Source: Arenibacter algicola (GTDB taxonomy: Bacteria > Bacteroidota > Bacteroidia > Flavobacteriales > Flavobacteriaceae). Taken from it: a stretch of DNA of 64,000 bases. Numbering within the stretch: position 1 is the stretch's first letter; the number at the start of each line of letters is the position of its first letter. The notes under the pieces were generated by a model that was not told where the DNA came from, made no database searches, and saw nothing but the letters and a program-made list of their open reading frames with translations. Below are positions 7,566 to 14,811 of the stretch, in pieces. The stretch spans positions 248,001 to 312,000 of the forward strand of contig NZ_JAHKPO010000007.1 of assembly GCF_018860365.1 (NCBI RefSeq). Reading direction: 5' to 3'. A program made the position numbers and the translations under genes.

Positions 7566-8642
7566 TTATGATAAGTTTGCATTAATGTTGTTGTCTAGAA
7601 TAGCTTGTAGGTGGGATGGTGCTTTATAACCTGTTAAAACCTCAGCAGTTGAGGTGCTTTCCCAGTCTCCAATCTTAGGATTGTATTCCCATTCTTTAAA
7701 ATTACTCAGTAGTTTGGCCTGTGGTCGATGTTTAGCTATTGATTTGGGTAAATTAAAACCGAATCTATCAAATATTCTTTTGCCTTTCATGGCGGTTAAA
7801 ATAGTGTCTAATGCTTTGGCGTAAATTTGAGTAGTATCTGTTTCTTTGGCTCTTTTCTTTAGGTCAGGTTCTGTAAAAATTTTACTTCCATACTTTATTA
7901 TTTCAATTAGCCCTTTTTCCAAGTCGTGAACTTTTTGAATGTTTTGAGCTGGTCTTTTGGCGTGTTTGGGAGTCCATAATTTAAGCCATTCTTTTAATAG
8001 GATTTCAGCGGTTTCTCGGTCTTTGGTTATAATATGAAAATGGGGATTGTATGTTCGGGCTTTCGGATTGAAGTTGCATTCTAAAGATTTGACACCAACT
8101 AATAATTTACCTCTTCCTCGTTGATGTTTTTTTCTATACTTTGCTGTTATTCTTCTAAATCCAATGTTGAATTTTTTGATGTATAAGTCCAATTTTGGAG
8201 CAGTACATGACTTTACAGTTAGGGTAAGAAAATAGGGTTTTTTCCATTTTCTCATTTCGGGATAGTATTTGTTTATCATTTCTGCCTTACGAATGCTGCA
8301 ACAAAGTGTACAGAATCTATTCTTGCAGTATTTTCCATATAGTTTGCCATCTGCTGTAATAACTTCTTGTTGGCAATAGTAGGTATTCCAATAAGCTTTT
8401 TCCAATTCAGGTTCTCCGTTCTCTTTTGCAATGTCAATCAACTTTAGCATCATTGATTGCGTGATGGTCTTTCTTTTTGCCCTTCCTTTTAGGGCATCTA
8501 TATTGTTGAGGTCTGTTCCGTCACCATTGACAATAGTATTATTCTGTCCCCTTTTGTTTGTCCCGCTTTCTGCTAATGTATAGATAAGGCCTTTATCGAA
8601 TGTTTGTTCCATAGCTATTATTTGGTTAATGGAGTTAGACAT
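7566..8642 (-). CDS. Rolling-circle replication initiator, HUH superfamily (Rep_1-like)
   Basis: A 358-residue protein with the ordered motifs of HUH replication initiators: a Cys cluster CKNRFCTLCCSIRKA (C106, C111, C114, C115), motif I FLTLTV (138-143), motif II with the metal-binding His pair HFH (201-203), and motif III KYGSK with nucleophile Y251 and K254. Such proteins nick one strand at a double-strand origin, stay joined to the 5' end and start rolling-circle synthesis. The gene overlaps the upstream HTH gene by 25 bp; an alternative ATG at 8612, 5 bp after the HTH stop, would remove the overlap. The pairing with an integrase means the element can probably exist as an excised replicating circle. 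Confidence 0.85.
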   Translation of the reverse strand: MSNSINQIIAMEQTFDKGLIYTLAESGTNKRGQNNTIVNGDGTDLNNIDALKGRAKRKTITQSMMLKLIDIAKENGEPELEKAYWNTYYCQQEVITADGKLYGKYCKNRFCTLCCSIRKAEMINKYYPEMRKWKKPYFLTLTVKSCTAPKLDLYIKKFNIGFRRITAKYRKKHQRGRGKLLVGVKSLECNFNPKARTYNPHFHIITKDRETAEILLKEWLKLWTPKHAKRPAQNIQKVHDLEKGLIEIIKYGSKIFTEPDLKKRAKETDTTQIYAKALDTILTAMKGKRIFDRFGFNLPKSIAKHRPQAKLLSNFKEWEYNPKIGDWESTSTAEVLTGYKAPSHLQAILDNNINANLS

Positions 8643-8902
8643 TCTAAAAGTTCTGATCTTTTGTAATAGCGTCTGGAGCCTATGCCGTATGCCTTAACTT
8701 TTCCCTTGTTAGTCCATGCCCATAGGGTTGAGCTGTCCACTTTTAGAAATTTGCAAGTTTCATCCCGTGTAAGCAGGTTGTCGTTAGCTTCTTGGTTGCT
8801 CAATTGCTTCCTGAGCTGTTCTAATCGGCTTGCTAATTTGTCATCAATTAAGTTGCCTAACTGTTCTGGAGTTAGGTCTTGAAGTAAAATAGAGTGTGTC
8901 AT
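8618..8902 (-). CDS. Small HTH protein, excisionase/MerR-like fold
   Basis: A 94-residue protein from the ATG at 8902 (an upstream TTG at 8929 is not needed). The N-terminal half is a helical LTPEQLGNLIDDKLASRLEQL segment; the C-terminal half is a winged HTH of the excisionase type (LLTRDETCKFLKVDSSTLWAW, then a wing SRRYYKRSELLECL). Proteins of this kind in Bacteroidota elements act as excisionases or as activators of the excision and mobilisation genes. It is co-transcribed with rep, whose start it overlaps, so it may also control copy number. Confidence 0.8.
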   Translation of the reverse strand: MTHSILLQDLTPEQLGNLIDDKLASRLEQLRKQLSNQEANDNLLTRDETCKFLKVDSSTLWAWTNKGKVKAYGIGSRRYYKRSELLECLTPLTK

Positions 8903-8962
8903 TACCATGTATTTAGGATTACATGGCAAAATTGCATTGGAAGTTATGTCTTAAAAGACCGT

Positions 8963-8993
8963 GTTTTGTACCTTTTTGGGTACGTTTTGTGCC
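8963..8993 (-). promoter_or_regulatory. Iteron-like repeat pair around a hairpin, upstream of HTH-rep
   Basis: Two 10-bp direct repeats, GTTTTGTACC (8963-8972) and GTTTTGTGCC (8984-8993), are exactly 21 bp apart, so they face the same side of the helix. Between and overlapping them is a GTACC/GGTAC stem (8968-8983). The site is 60 bp upstream of the HTH start and is a candidate operator or Rep/Xis binding site. Confidence 0.45.
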
Positions 8994-8998
8994 CCTGC

Positions 8999-10198
8999 TT
9001 AAATATCTGCTATTGCTTTCTTGAAAATAGCTTGTCTTTTTGTGTCGTTTTTAAAGTCCCTGTAAGGCAATTTTTCGACTGTTAATTCATAGACTTTATT
9101 AATCCAGTCTAGTAAAGCTTTTTGACTTACCGTTGAATGAATAAGGCCTATTTCCTCCTTCTTCATTGTGTCGAACATAAATCTTAAATCTGTTCTGCTG
9201 CTGGCGTTAATATTGAAATCGATGAACATTCTAGACCAAACTTTAAAGCCATCTCTTGTGAAAATTTTTGAATGCCTATTGTATTCGATGTTTTCTTCGG
9301 GATCCTTGTGTATAGAAGGTAGGGACTTAATTTTTTCAATTTCAGGGTCAATATTATTTTTAAACTCAAGTATTATTTGGTCAAAATGAAAATAAATGGG
9401 ATTGACTTTTTTGAAAAAGAAGTTTATTTCTAACATGGTTTTTAGTTCCTTTATTCTATCGATGTAATAGTCTCGCATACTTAAGGCCAAAGCTGGGTTT
9501 TCAGCCCTTTTGAGTCTTAAACTTTGTAAATAAATTTCAATTGTATTCGTGTAGCCGTCCCCGTAATTTAATAGGTGGAATAATTTGAAGTATCCAGGTT
9601 CAAAGTCCTTGTTGTATTGAGGTAAGCCTTTGTGATAATGATGGGCGCCCCGTGCGATTTGTATTGTGTTATCGATTAATTGGCTGCAAAAAATATTAAG
9701 GAAATTATGTATCCATTTTGCTTGGTCAGCTAAGGGGGTATTCTCTAAGTGGGCTGTTCTAGCCTTGACCCAATTATTGAAAACGTTTTTATAGTAAATG
9801 TTATTTGGGCTGTTGTTATCTAAGGTCTTTAAGAGAACCTTATTAAACATGGTGTTATTGATGGAATTTGAAAATGTTGAAACTTTAGGAATTGAAGTTA
9901 ATTTGTTTTGTGATTTTCTTTCAGTTTCTATTTTTTGCTCTAGGATTTCCTTTAGTTTATCCAATGATTTTTGAGGCTCCTTTTTATCACTCTTGCCGTT
10001 GAACAAAGTACCGAAGGTAATTTCAGTAACCCTTTTTGTGTGAAAATGCTCGAGGTCGTTTAAAAGTGTTTTGAGTTTATCGGTATTGTTGTCCGTTCTA
10101 ACTTCGATGTAATGCAGAATATCCAATTGGGCTATTTCATCATTATTGACCTTTTCAAAAAAATCGTATATGTCCAAAGTATTGTGTATTAAAAACAA
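8999..10198 (-). CDS. Element protein of unknown function, 399 aa
   Basis: A soluble, mostly helical protein of about 399 residues with no signal peptide or membrane segment. No ATG exists in the first 120 codons; the TTG at 10198, 9 bp after the integrase stop, or a second TTG at 10177, must serve. The C-terminal 70 residues (IFTRDGFKVWSRMFIDFNI through VYELTVEKL) look like the terminal helical domain found in several integrase-linked Bacteroidota proteins, but I do not recognise the family with certainty. Its place right behind the integrase in the same transcript argues for a role in integration, excision or regulation of the element. Confidence 0.7.
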   Translation of the reverse strand: MFLIHNTLDIYDFFEKVNNDEIAQLDILHYIEVRTDNNTDKLKTLLNDLEHFHTKRVTEITFGTLFNGKSDKKEPQKSLDKLKEILEQKIETERKSQNKLTSIPKVSTFSNSINNTMFNKVLLKTLDNNSPNNIYYKNVFNNWVKARTAHLENTPLADQAKWIHNFLNIFCSQLIDNTIQIARGAHHYHKGLPQYNKDFEPGYFKLFHLLNYGDGYTNTIEIYLQSLRLKRAENPALALSMRDYYIDRIKELKTMLEINFFFKKVNPIYFHFDQIILEFKNNIDPEIEKIKSLPSIHKDPEENIEYNRHSKIFTRDGFKVWSRMFIDFNINASSRTDLRFMFDTMKKEEIGLIHSTVSQKALLDWINKVYELTVEKLPYRDFKNDTKRQAIFKKAIADI

Positions 10199-10207
10199 CT
10201 TAAATTT

Positions 10208-11488
10208 TTAATTGAAATAGTCATAAGCATCTAAAGCCTTGTCCTCTTCACTCTTTTTTATATAGTTAAGGAACATTTTTTCCGAACTATGGCCGGAAAT
10301 GGCAATAAGATAGGATGTTGGAACTTTGCTGTAATAGTTGGTACAGAAGCTTCTGCGTCCTATATGGCTAGAAACCAACTCCCATTTGGGGTAATTCCCT
10401 ACTATGTCTCGATATGTCCCTTTTTTTAGGTCTGGAGTAATGTTTATTCGCTTCTTTCCTTCTACTATTTCGTTTAATTCTGCAAGTTCGCAAACCTTTT
10501 TGATATAGTCGTTATATTTTTGGTCTGAAATAGGTCTTGGAAATTCCCCATTTCTTTTATCTAATACCTCCCTAGCTTCTTTCGGTAAAGGAATGGTCAT
10601 TAGTTTGCCCGTTTTTTGTTGCTTAAACTCTAGTAGATGTTTTCCTTGCTTTATGCGTATCATGCTTTTATTGAATTTCATAAAATCAGATACGCGTTGT
10701 CCTGTAAAACAGCTAATCAATAGCCAGTCTCTTGCATTTTCTAAATGTTCAAAAGGTAGTTTTAAGGTTTTGATGTGGCTTATCTCGTCAAAGGTTAAGT
10801 ATATGTGCTTTACCTCCTGTCTCTTTAGTTTTAGGCCATCTAGTTGATAGTGTGTTTCTAACCCTAAATGTTTCGCATGGTAACAAAGAGTCTTAATTAA
10901 TACCAATTCCCTTTGCTGTGTATTTTGAGAGTATTTCTCTAAATTACTATAATCTTGAAATTCTTTTTTAAAATTTTCGTCAATATCCTTTATGAGGATT
11001 GTCTTGCCTATTTTTGCCTGTAACCGTTGCATTTTGTTTTTGGTTACATTAATACGCTTAATTGCTTTTGGTGTTAACTCATGTTTTTTGAATTCAATGT
11101 AAAAATCTATATAATTGACCAAATCGGTAGGTATCTCTTTTTTATTAGCCTCTACAGGATTGTAATACTGTTCTATGATGGTTTTAAACCAGTCTTTGTC
11201 TATTTTCTTTTTATCGGCACTATCAAATTTATCTAAGACGTAAATTTGTAAATTGGTTAATTGATCATTTATCTTTTTTTGCTTATTAAGAAGGCTAATA
11301 TCATTTGTCCTTTTGATATTATGCTCCTTATTCCAATAGTGCCTTGTTACCTTAATTTGTGTTTTAGCGCCATGCGTATAATCTTGATACCCTTCTTTGG
11401 TGGATGAGTCTGTTAATCTGTATAGTAATCTAATATTTAGGTAGGCAGCATCTCTTGTCGAACGATAAAGAAAATTAACGGTGGCCAT
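10208..11488 (-). CDS. Tyrosine recombinase / integrase
   Basis: A 426-residue integrase with an N-terminal arm-binding domain (residues 1-90), a SAM-like core-binding domain (about 110-215) and the catalytic domain with all expected residues: R265 (FTGQR), K292 (QQKTGK), H375 and R378 (SHIGRR), H400 (SGHSS) and the nucleophile Y409 (FLNYIKK). It matches the Bacteroidota conjugative-transposon/phage integrase type. It lies at the attR end and is read inward, towards attL. An ATG at 11488 is used, with a TAAATTTG -7 box (11518-11525) 30 bp upstream. It should catalyse recombination between the element and the tRNA-Leu 3' end. Confidence 0.95.
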   Translation of the reverse strand: MATVNFLYRSTRDAAYLNIRLLYRLTDSSTKEGYQDYTHGAKTQIKVTRHYWNKEHNIKRTNDISLLNKQKKINDQLTNLQIYVLDKFDSADKKKIDKDWFKTIIEQYYNPVEANKKEIPTDLVNYIDFYIEFKKHELTPKAIKRINVTKNKMQRLQAKIGKTILIKDIDENFKKEFQDYSNLEKYSQNTQQRELVLIKTLCYHAKHLGLETHYQLDGLKLKRQEVKHIYLTFDEISHIKTLKLPFEHLENARDWLLISCFTGQRVSDFMKFNKSMIRIKQGKHLLEFKQQKTGKLMTIPLPKEAREVLDKRNGEFPRPISDQKYNDYIKKVCELAELNEIVEGKKRINITPDLKKGTYRDIVGNYPKWELVSSHIGRRSFCTNYYSKVPTSYLIAISGHSSEKMFLNYIKKSEEDKALDAYDYFN

Positions 11489-11517
11489 TTATAGGTTTGT
11501 TTATTAAGTTTACAATA

Positions 11518-11525
11518 CAAATTTA
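11518..11525 (-). promoter_or_regulatory. -7 element of the integrase promoter
   Basis: TAAATTTG on the minus strand fits TAnnTTTG. A TTTG lies 22 bp further upstream (11548-11551), slightly longer than the usual spacing. The copy of GTACGGTAG at 11535-11543 falls between the two, so integrase or Xis binding there could repress this promoter. Confidence 0.5.
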
Positions 11526-11679
11526 GTTAATTTTGTACGGTAGAATACAAAAACATACAAATAGTTGCAAACATATCCAAAACTTAAGAGACTACATATT
11601 ATTGTGTATGTATTGAATTTATGGAGTTATAGGGTATTGTTTTGGGATGTTACTTAAGTTGTCTTTTTTACTATAGTAC

Positions 11680-11695
11680 TCTCTCCGCCTGTACT
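11680..11695. other. attR core
   Basis: Copy of TCTCTCCGCCTGTACT identical to the tRNA-Leu 3' end at 5993-6008. The sequence beyond it should be the original chromosomal downstream flank of tRNA-Leu, including its terminator. Confidence 0.8.
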
Positions 11696-11701
11696 GAGTA
11701 A

Positions 11702-11731
11702 AAAGCTCTTCAGAAATGAGGAGCTTTTTTT
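11702..11731 (+). terminator. Original tRNA-Leu terminator, now orphaned
   Basis: Stem AAAGCTCTTC/GAGGAGCTTT (one G-U pair) with a 6-nt loop and a T run. Before integration of the element it would have directly followed tRNA-Leu. Confidence 0.7.
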
Positions 11732-11755
11732 GTGGTCTATGGTTTTGAGGTAGTA

Positions 11756-11797
11756 GAGACGAGAAGCCTGTCCCGCCATGGGCGGGAAGTCTCGGAG
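11756..11797. repeat. Intergenic inverted repeat
   Basis: A perfect inner stem CCCGCC/GGCGGG (11772-11786) sits inside outer arms GAGAC/GTCTC, followed by a GGAGTTTATCCTGAGC stretch and later CGCCGAAGGACC. This kind of text is common as a dispersed non-coding repeat near flavobacterial tRNA genes; no function is evident. Confidence 0.5.
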
Positions 11798-11845
11798 TTT
11801 ATCCTGAGCATTTCGACTGCGCGCAATACAAGTTACGCCGAAGGA

Positions 11846-11887
11846 CCTGTACTGAGTAATAGCTCTTCAGAAATGAGGAGTTTTTTT
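11846..11887 (+). repeat. Second copy of the tRNA-Leu 3'-flank/terminator
   Basis: CCTGTACTGAGTAA plus the hairpin AGCTCTTCAGAAATGAGGAG and a T run repeat the sequence at 11688-11731 with a 158-bp offset. Only the last bases of the tRNA are included, so this is a remnant of an earlier duplication or of a lost tandem tRNA or att site. Confidence 0.65.
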
Positions 11888-11937
11888 GTTTATAAGTTTG
11901 GACAAGTAGAAAATACTGTAACCAAAATAATAATGAT

Positions 11938-12531
11938 CTATTCCCTTGCTATCATATCAAAACTTACAATTCCGCCATCGATGACCGCTTTTTTTAAAAT
12001 TCCATGACTGTAATAATATGTATTCTCCTTTCCCTGGGAATTAATTTTTTTATAAGTATGGTTTCCAAGAGCTACAATATGGTTTACACTCCCGTCCTGT
12101 TCGGAATAACAACGATCTATATCAACAGGTTCTTGAAAATACAATAGTATGGTGGTGTAGTCGATTGGTTCCGTAAGGGTGTTTTCCTCATTGTTGTTTT
12201 TGGTAATCTGATAATACCCATTTTTCCATAGTGTAGTTGTTTTGGAATGTGGCTTATCATTTACTGTAATTTGGACATTGGCTTTTTTTAGCACCATATC
12301 ATTAAAGGTAACATCATATTTATAATCTACTTCAATGTCTTTGATGAGCCTGGTTTTTATAACCGTTGAACTATGATAATAGATTGTTGAGTCCTTGGTG
12401 TTTTGACTCACTTTTAAAGTACCGACTATTTTATCCTTTAGTACTATATCAAAATATTTTGATGTGTTGGGTGCAATTGGATTTGTGGCAGTACAAACTA
12501 TTAGGCCAACCAATAAAAGCAGACGTATCAT
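11938..12531 (-). CDS. Secreted DUF6134-like protein
   Basis: A 197-residue protein with an N-terminal signal peptide (MIRLLLLVGLIVCTATNP) and a beta-rich body (FDIVLKDKIVGTLKVSQ, then repeated YDVTFNDMVLKKANVQI-like strands). The pattern matches a conserved Bacteroidota family of unknown function usually labelled DUF6134. It is monocistronic, with a TAATTTTG -7 box (12557-12564) 26 bp before the ATG. No catalytic motif is visible. Confidence 0.7.
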   Translation of the reverse strand: MIRLLLLVGLIVCTATNPIAPNTSKYFDIVLKDKIVGTLKVSQNTKDSTIYYHSSTVIKTRLIKDIEVDYKYDVTFNDMVLKKANVQITVNDKPHSKTTTLWKNGYYQITKNNNEENTLTEPIDYTTILLYFQEPVDIDRCYSEQDGSVNHIVALGNHTYKKINSQGKENTYYYSHGILKKAVIDGGIVSFDMIARE

Positions 12532-12556
12532 ATTTATTAAAATTAAATTGACGCTG

Positions 12557-12564
12557 CAAAATTA
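12557..12564 (-). promoter_or_regulatory. -7 element upstream of the DUF6134-like gene
   Basis: TAATTTTG on the minus strand fits TAnnTTTG, 26 bp before the start codon. Confidence 0.45.
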
Positions 12565-12632
12565 GGTTTTAAAATTATAAGTATATATTACTTGTATTAA
12601 TACGTTGCTCAACCTCGGATGCACAGGTGCAT

Positions 12633-13253
12633 TTATGCCAATTCACCTAAAAGGGAATCTGTAAGTTTTTCTACATTGGCTGTAATCTTTTCAATAGGCC
12701 AATCCCACCATTTTAGTTCCAATAATTTCGCAATATCAGCTTCTGAAAAACGTTTTCGGATCAATTGACCAGGATTGCCACCCACAATACTATAGGCTTC
12801 AACGTCCTTCGTTACCGTGGTGTTGCTGGCAATTATGGCCCCATCGCCAATTGTAATTCCCGGCATAATGGTGGCATTATAACCAATCCAAACATCATTG
12901 CCGATCACCGTATTGCCTTTTGAAGGATAGCCCTTACCGTTCATGGCGTGGCTCCAAGCCTTACCGAAAATGGCGAATGGATAGGAAGATATGGAACTGC
13001 TTAAATGATTGGCCCCATTCATAATAAAGGTCACATCGGAGGCAATCATACAAAACTTTCCGATAATGAGCTTGTCTCCTACAAAGTCGAAATGATATTT
13101 TACATTTTTCTCAAAATTGGCCACATCCTCAAAATCATCGTAATAGGTATAGTCGCCAACAAGTATATTGGGGTTCTTTACGATGTTCTTTAAAAAACAA
13201 AGTCGATCGTAATTTTCTAAGGGAAACGGATTGTTTTTATCAGGTGCGTTCAT
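12633..13253 (-). CDS. CatB/Vat-type xenobiotic O-acetyltransferase (left-handed beta helix)
   Basis: A 206-residue hexapeptide-repeat acyltransferase of the xenobiotic acetyltransferase group. Left-handed beta-helix turns are clear (LIIGKFCMIASDVTFI, NTVIGNDVWIGYNATIMPGITIGDGAIIASNTTV), and the catalytic His is H83 in NGANH. The C-terminal KWWDWPIEKI is typical of CatB/Vat proteins. Family members use acetyl-CoA to acetylate chloramphenicol or streptogramin A, but many chromosomal homologues have unknown natural acceptors, so resistance cannot be claimed. Single gene. Confidence 0.85.
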   Translation of the reverse strand: MNAPDKNNPFPLENYDRLCFLKNIVKNPNILVGDYTYYDDFEDVANFEKNVKYHFDFVGDKLIIGKFCMIASDVTFIMNGANHLSSSISSYPFAIFGKAWSHAMNGKGYPSKGNTVIGNDVWIGYNATIMPGITIGDGAIIASNTTVTKDVEAYSIVGGNPGQLIRKRFSEADIAKLLELKWWDWPIEKITANVEKLTDSLLGELA

Positions 13254-13608
13254 AGGACTTTAAATTTGGTAAATAACTGAAAGATATGCCTAAAGCAGCG
13301 CTAAATGTAGTGCAAAGGGTCGATATTTTTTCAATTTTTAAAAAAAATTTAACCCAGATTAAGCTAATTGAAGTAATTGCCAATAATCTATAAATTATAA
13401 TTTTGGGAGGCTGCTTTGCCTAGGATATCTGGCCATGAGGAAATACATAAACTAAGCCTAAGGACATAAATTAAAATTGGAATTATACTTGCCAAAGACT
13501 AAAGTACAAATAATGGAGGTAATCCCTAATGGTTTTTGTCTGATGTAGATCTAACATTAGGCATATGCATATGGCTGTGACAACTACGATAGTCCCCAAA
13601 ATTGATAA
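13254..13608. other. Intergenic spacer with no recognised feature
   Basis: About 355 bp, A+T rich, between two minus-strand genes. I see no RNA gene, repeat or clear terminator in it. Confidence 0.5.
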
Positions 13609-14520
13609 TTACGCATTTGTTCTTTTTTTTATAGTATCCATTTCGTTCTGAAAGAAGAGGGATAATCTGTGACTGCCGTACCTAGGTGCTATGGTATCTT
13701 CTGCCATAAGGGTGAGGAAAAATTCGATCGGACCATAAGTCTTGGAGGAGGTAAAAGTCCTCATAATCCATAGTATGGATTTTCGCAACCAATGGGGTAC
13801 ATGAATAATATTGATGGGCTTTCCGGCGGTTAAAAGAGCCATTTCTGCAACTTCGTAATGGGTGAGGATATCGGGTCCGCCCACCGCAATCTCCTTCTTG
13901 TTGGAATTAATGGCATCAACACAAACCTGGGCCAGATCGGCACCATGTATGGGGTTGAACTTCTTTTTTCCTTTCCCGAAAATATAAACACTTCCTTTTT
14001 CCGCCATCTTTAGAAAGTCGCACATATCGGAAAAGAAACCATTGGGACGTATTATGGCGTAGTCTAGCCCCGATGCCATAAGTTGATCCACAAAGGCTTC
14101 CTTGGCTTCCACCAATTTTAGGTTTCTGTGTAGTTGTCCATTAATCACGGATACGTAAATAAACTTTTTTACGCCTGCCCTTTTTGCTTCTTCCAACAGG
14201 TTCATATTGGCCCCATAATCTACGTCCATGTAGGTGAGTCCGTCTTTTTGGCGAGTAATTCCTACTGTGGAAATAACGGTATCCACCCCGTGGAAATGCC
14301 CCCTTAATGTTTCCGGGCGTGTAACTTCGGCTTGGATAATCTCTGCCAGTTTTAAGGCCATGTCAATTATCTTGCCCGGTTTTCTTACTATAATTTTTGT
14401 GTCAATATTTCTGGAAATCAATTCCTTGGTAATATAATTTCCCAAATATCCGGTGGCTCCCGCCAATAGGATCGTTTTTTTTATTTCGTTGTGTTGCATT
14501 TTTATATTTTCAAAGTTCAT
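13609..14520 (-). CDS. NAD(P)-binding atypical SDR (NmrA-like) oxidoreductase
   Basis: A 303-residue Rossmann protein. The nucleotide-binding loop GATGYLGNYITKEL (about residues 20-33) and the following IIVRKPGK mark an atypical short-chain dehydrogenase of the NmrA/complex I 39-kDa-like type; the Tyr-Lys catalytic pair of classical SDRs is not obvious. The C-terminal half includes a hydrophobic WLRKSILWIMRTF stretch that could touch the membrane. A perfect inverted repeat of the AATCGGAAC-like motif lies 69 bp upstream of the start (14589-14610). Substrate unknown. Confidence 0.75.
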   Translation of the reverse strand: MNFENIKMQHNEIKKTILLAGATGYLGNYITKELISRNIDTKIIVRKPGKIIDMALKLAEIIQAEVTRPETLRGHFHGVDTVISTVGITRQKDGLTYMDVDYGANMNLLEEAKRAGVKKFIYVSVINGQLHRNLKLVEAKEAFVDQLMASGLDYAIIRPNGFFSDMCDFLKMAEKGSVYIFGKGKKKFNPIHGADLAQVCVDAINSNKKEIAVGGPDILTHYEVAEMALLTAGKPINIIHVPHWLRKSILWIMRTFTSSKTYGPIEFFLTLMAEDTIAPRYGSHRLSLFFQNEMDTIKKRTNA

Positions 14521-14588
14521 AGTCCGTGACTATCGGGTTCACTATAATAATTTATAGATTAAAAGTAATAGGTAACTCATGACGGGTC

Positions 14589-14610
14589 GTTCCAAATTAT
14601 GATTTGGAAC
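14589..14610. promoter_or_regulatory. Candidate TolB-TPR-AraC operator, inverted form (site 1)
   Basis: GTTCCAAAT and ATTTGGAAC form a perfect 9-bp inverted repeat around the 4-nt spacer TATG. It has the same geometry as the site at 25953-25974 and lies 69 bp upstream of the SDR gene. It is not followed by a T run, which argues against a terminator. Confidence 0.5.
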
Positions 14611-14628
14611 TATTTGCCAGATGCCATT

Positions 14629-14760
14629 TTATTGGAATGGAATCCCTTCCGACAGCCAAATAATCGTAGCCCAGTAATTGTTTCTAAGGTTAGCATTTTC
14701 TAAGAATGCCTCCTGTTGATCGTTGTCCAAAACGTGTCCATTTATAAAGACTACTTCAGG
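14629..14760 (-). pseudogene. Possible 3' remnant of a lost gene
   Basis: A 43-codon stretch on the minus strand, open between two stops and without a start codon, reads like real protein (EVVFINGHVLDNDQQEAF, then NNYWATIIWLSEGIPFQ). It ends 19 bp from the inverted repeat at 14589. I cannot name the parent family. It may be the tail of a decayed gene or chance. Confidence 0.3.
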
Positions 14761-14811
14761 TTAGTCAAGGGTATTTGTTTTTTTTAAAATAATGACAATG
14801 GCGGCCTTAAC

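Larger units (their letters stand above)
5993..11695. mobile_element. tRNA-Leu-integrated element, about 5.7 kb, with integrase and HUH Rep
   Basis: The element is bounded by a 16-bp perfect direct repeat, TCTCTCCGCCTGTACT, at 5993-6008 (inside the tRNA 3' end) and 11680-11695, extended by AGTAAAA after one mismatch. Inside are five genes, all on the minus strand: integrase, a 399-residue unknown, a small HTH protein, a rolling-circle Rep protein and a membrane/coiled-coil gene. There is no relaxase-like, coupling-protein or phage structural gene, so it is best described as a small integrative plasmid-like element that may replicate after excision. Several of its genes are markedly A+T rich relative to the flanking core genes. 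Confidence 0.85.

Noticed and set aside
11732..12007. 91-codon plus-strand frame after attR
   Set aside because: It crosses the intergenic inverted repeat, a terminator copy and the end of the DUF6134-like gene on the other strand; no coding features.
12633..13253. Calling the hexapeptide acetyltransferase an antibiotic resistance gene
   Set aside because: Family membership and the catalytic His support acetyl transfer only; the chromosomal setting gives no evidence for the drug substrate.
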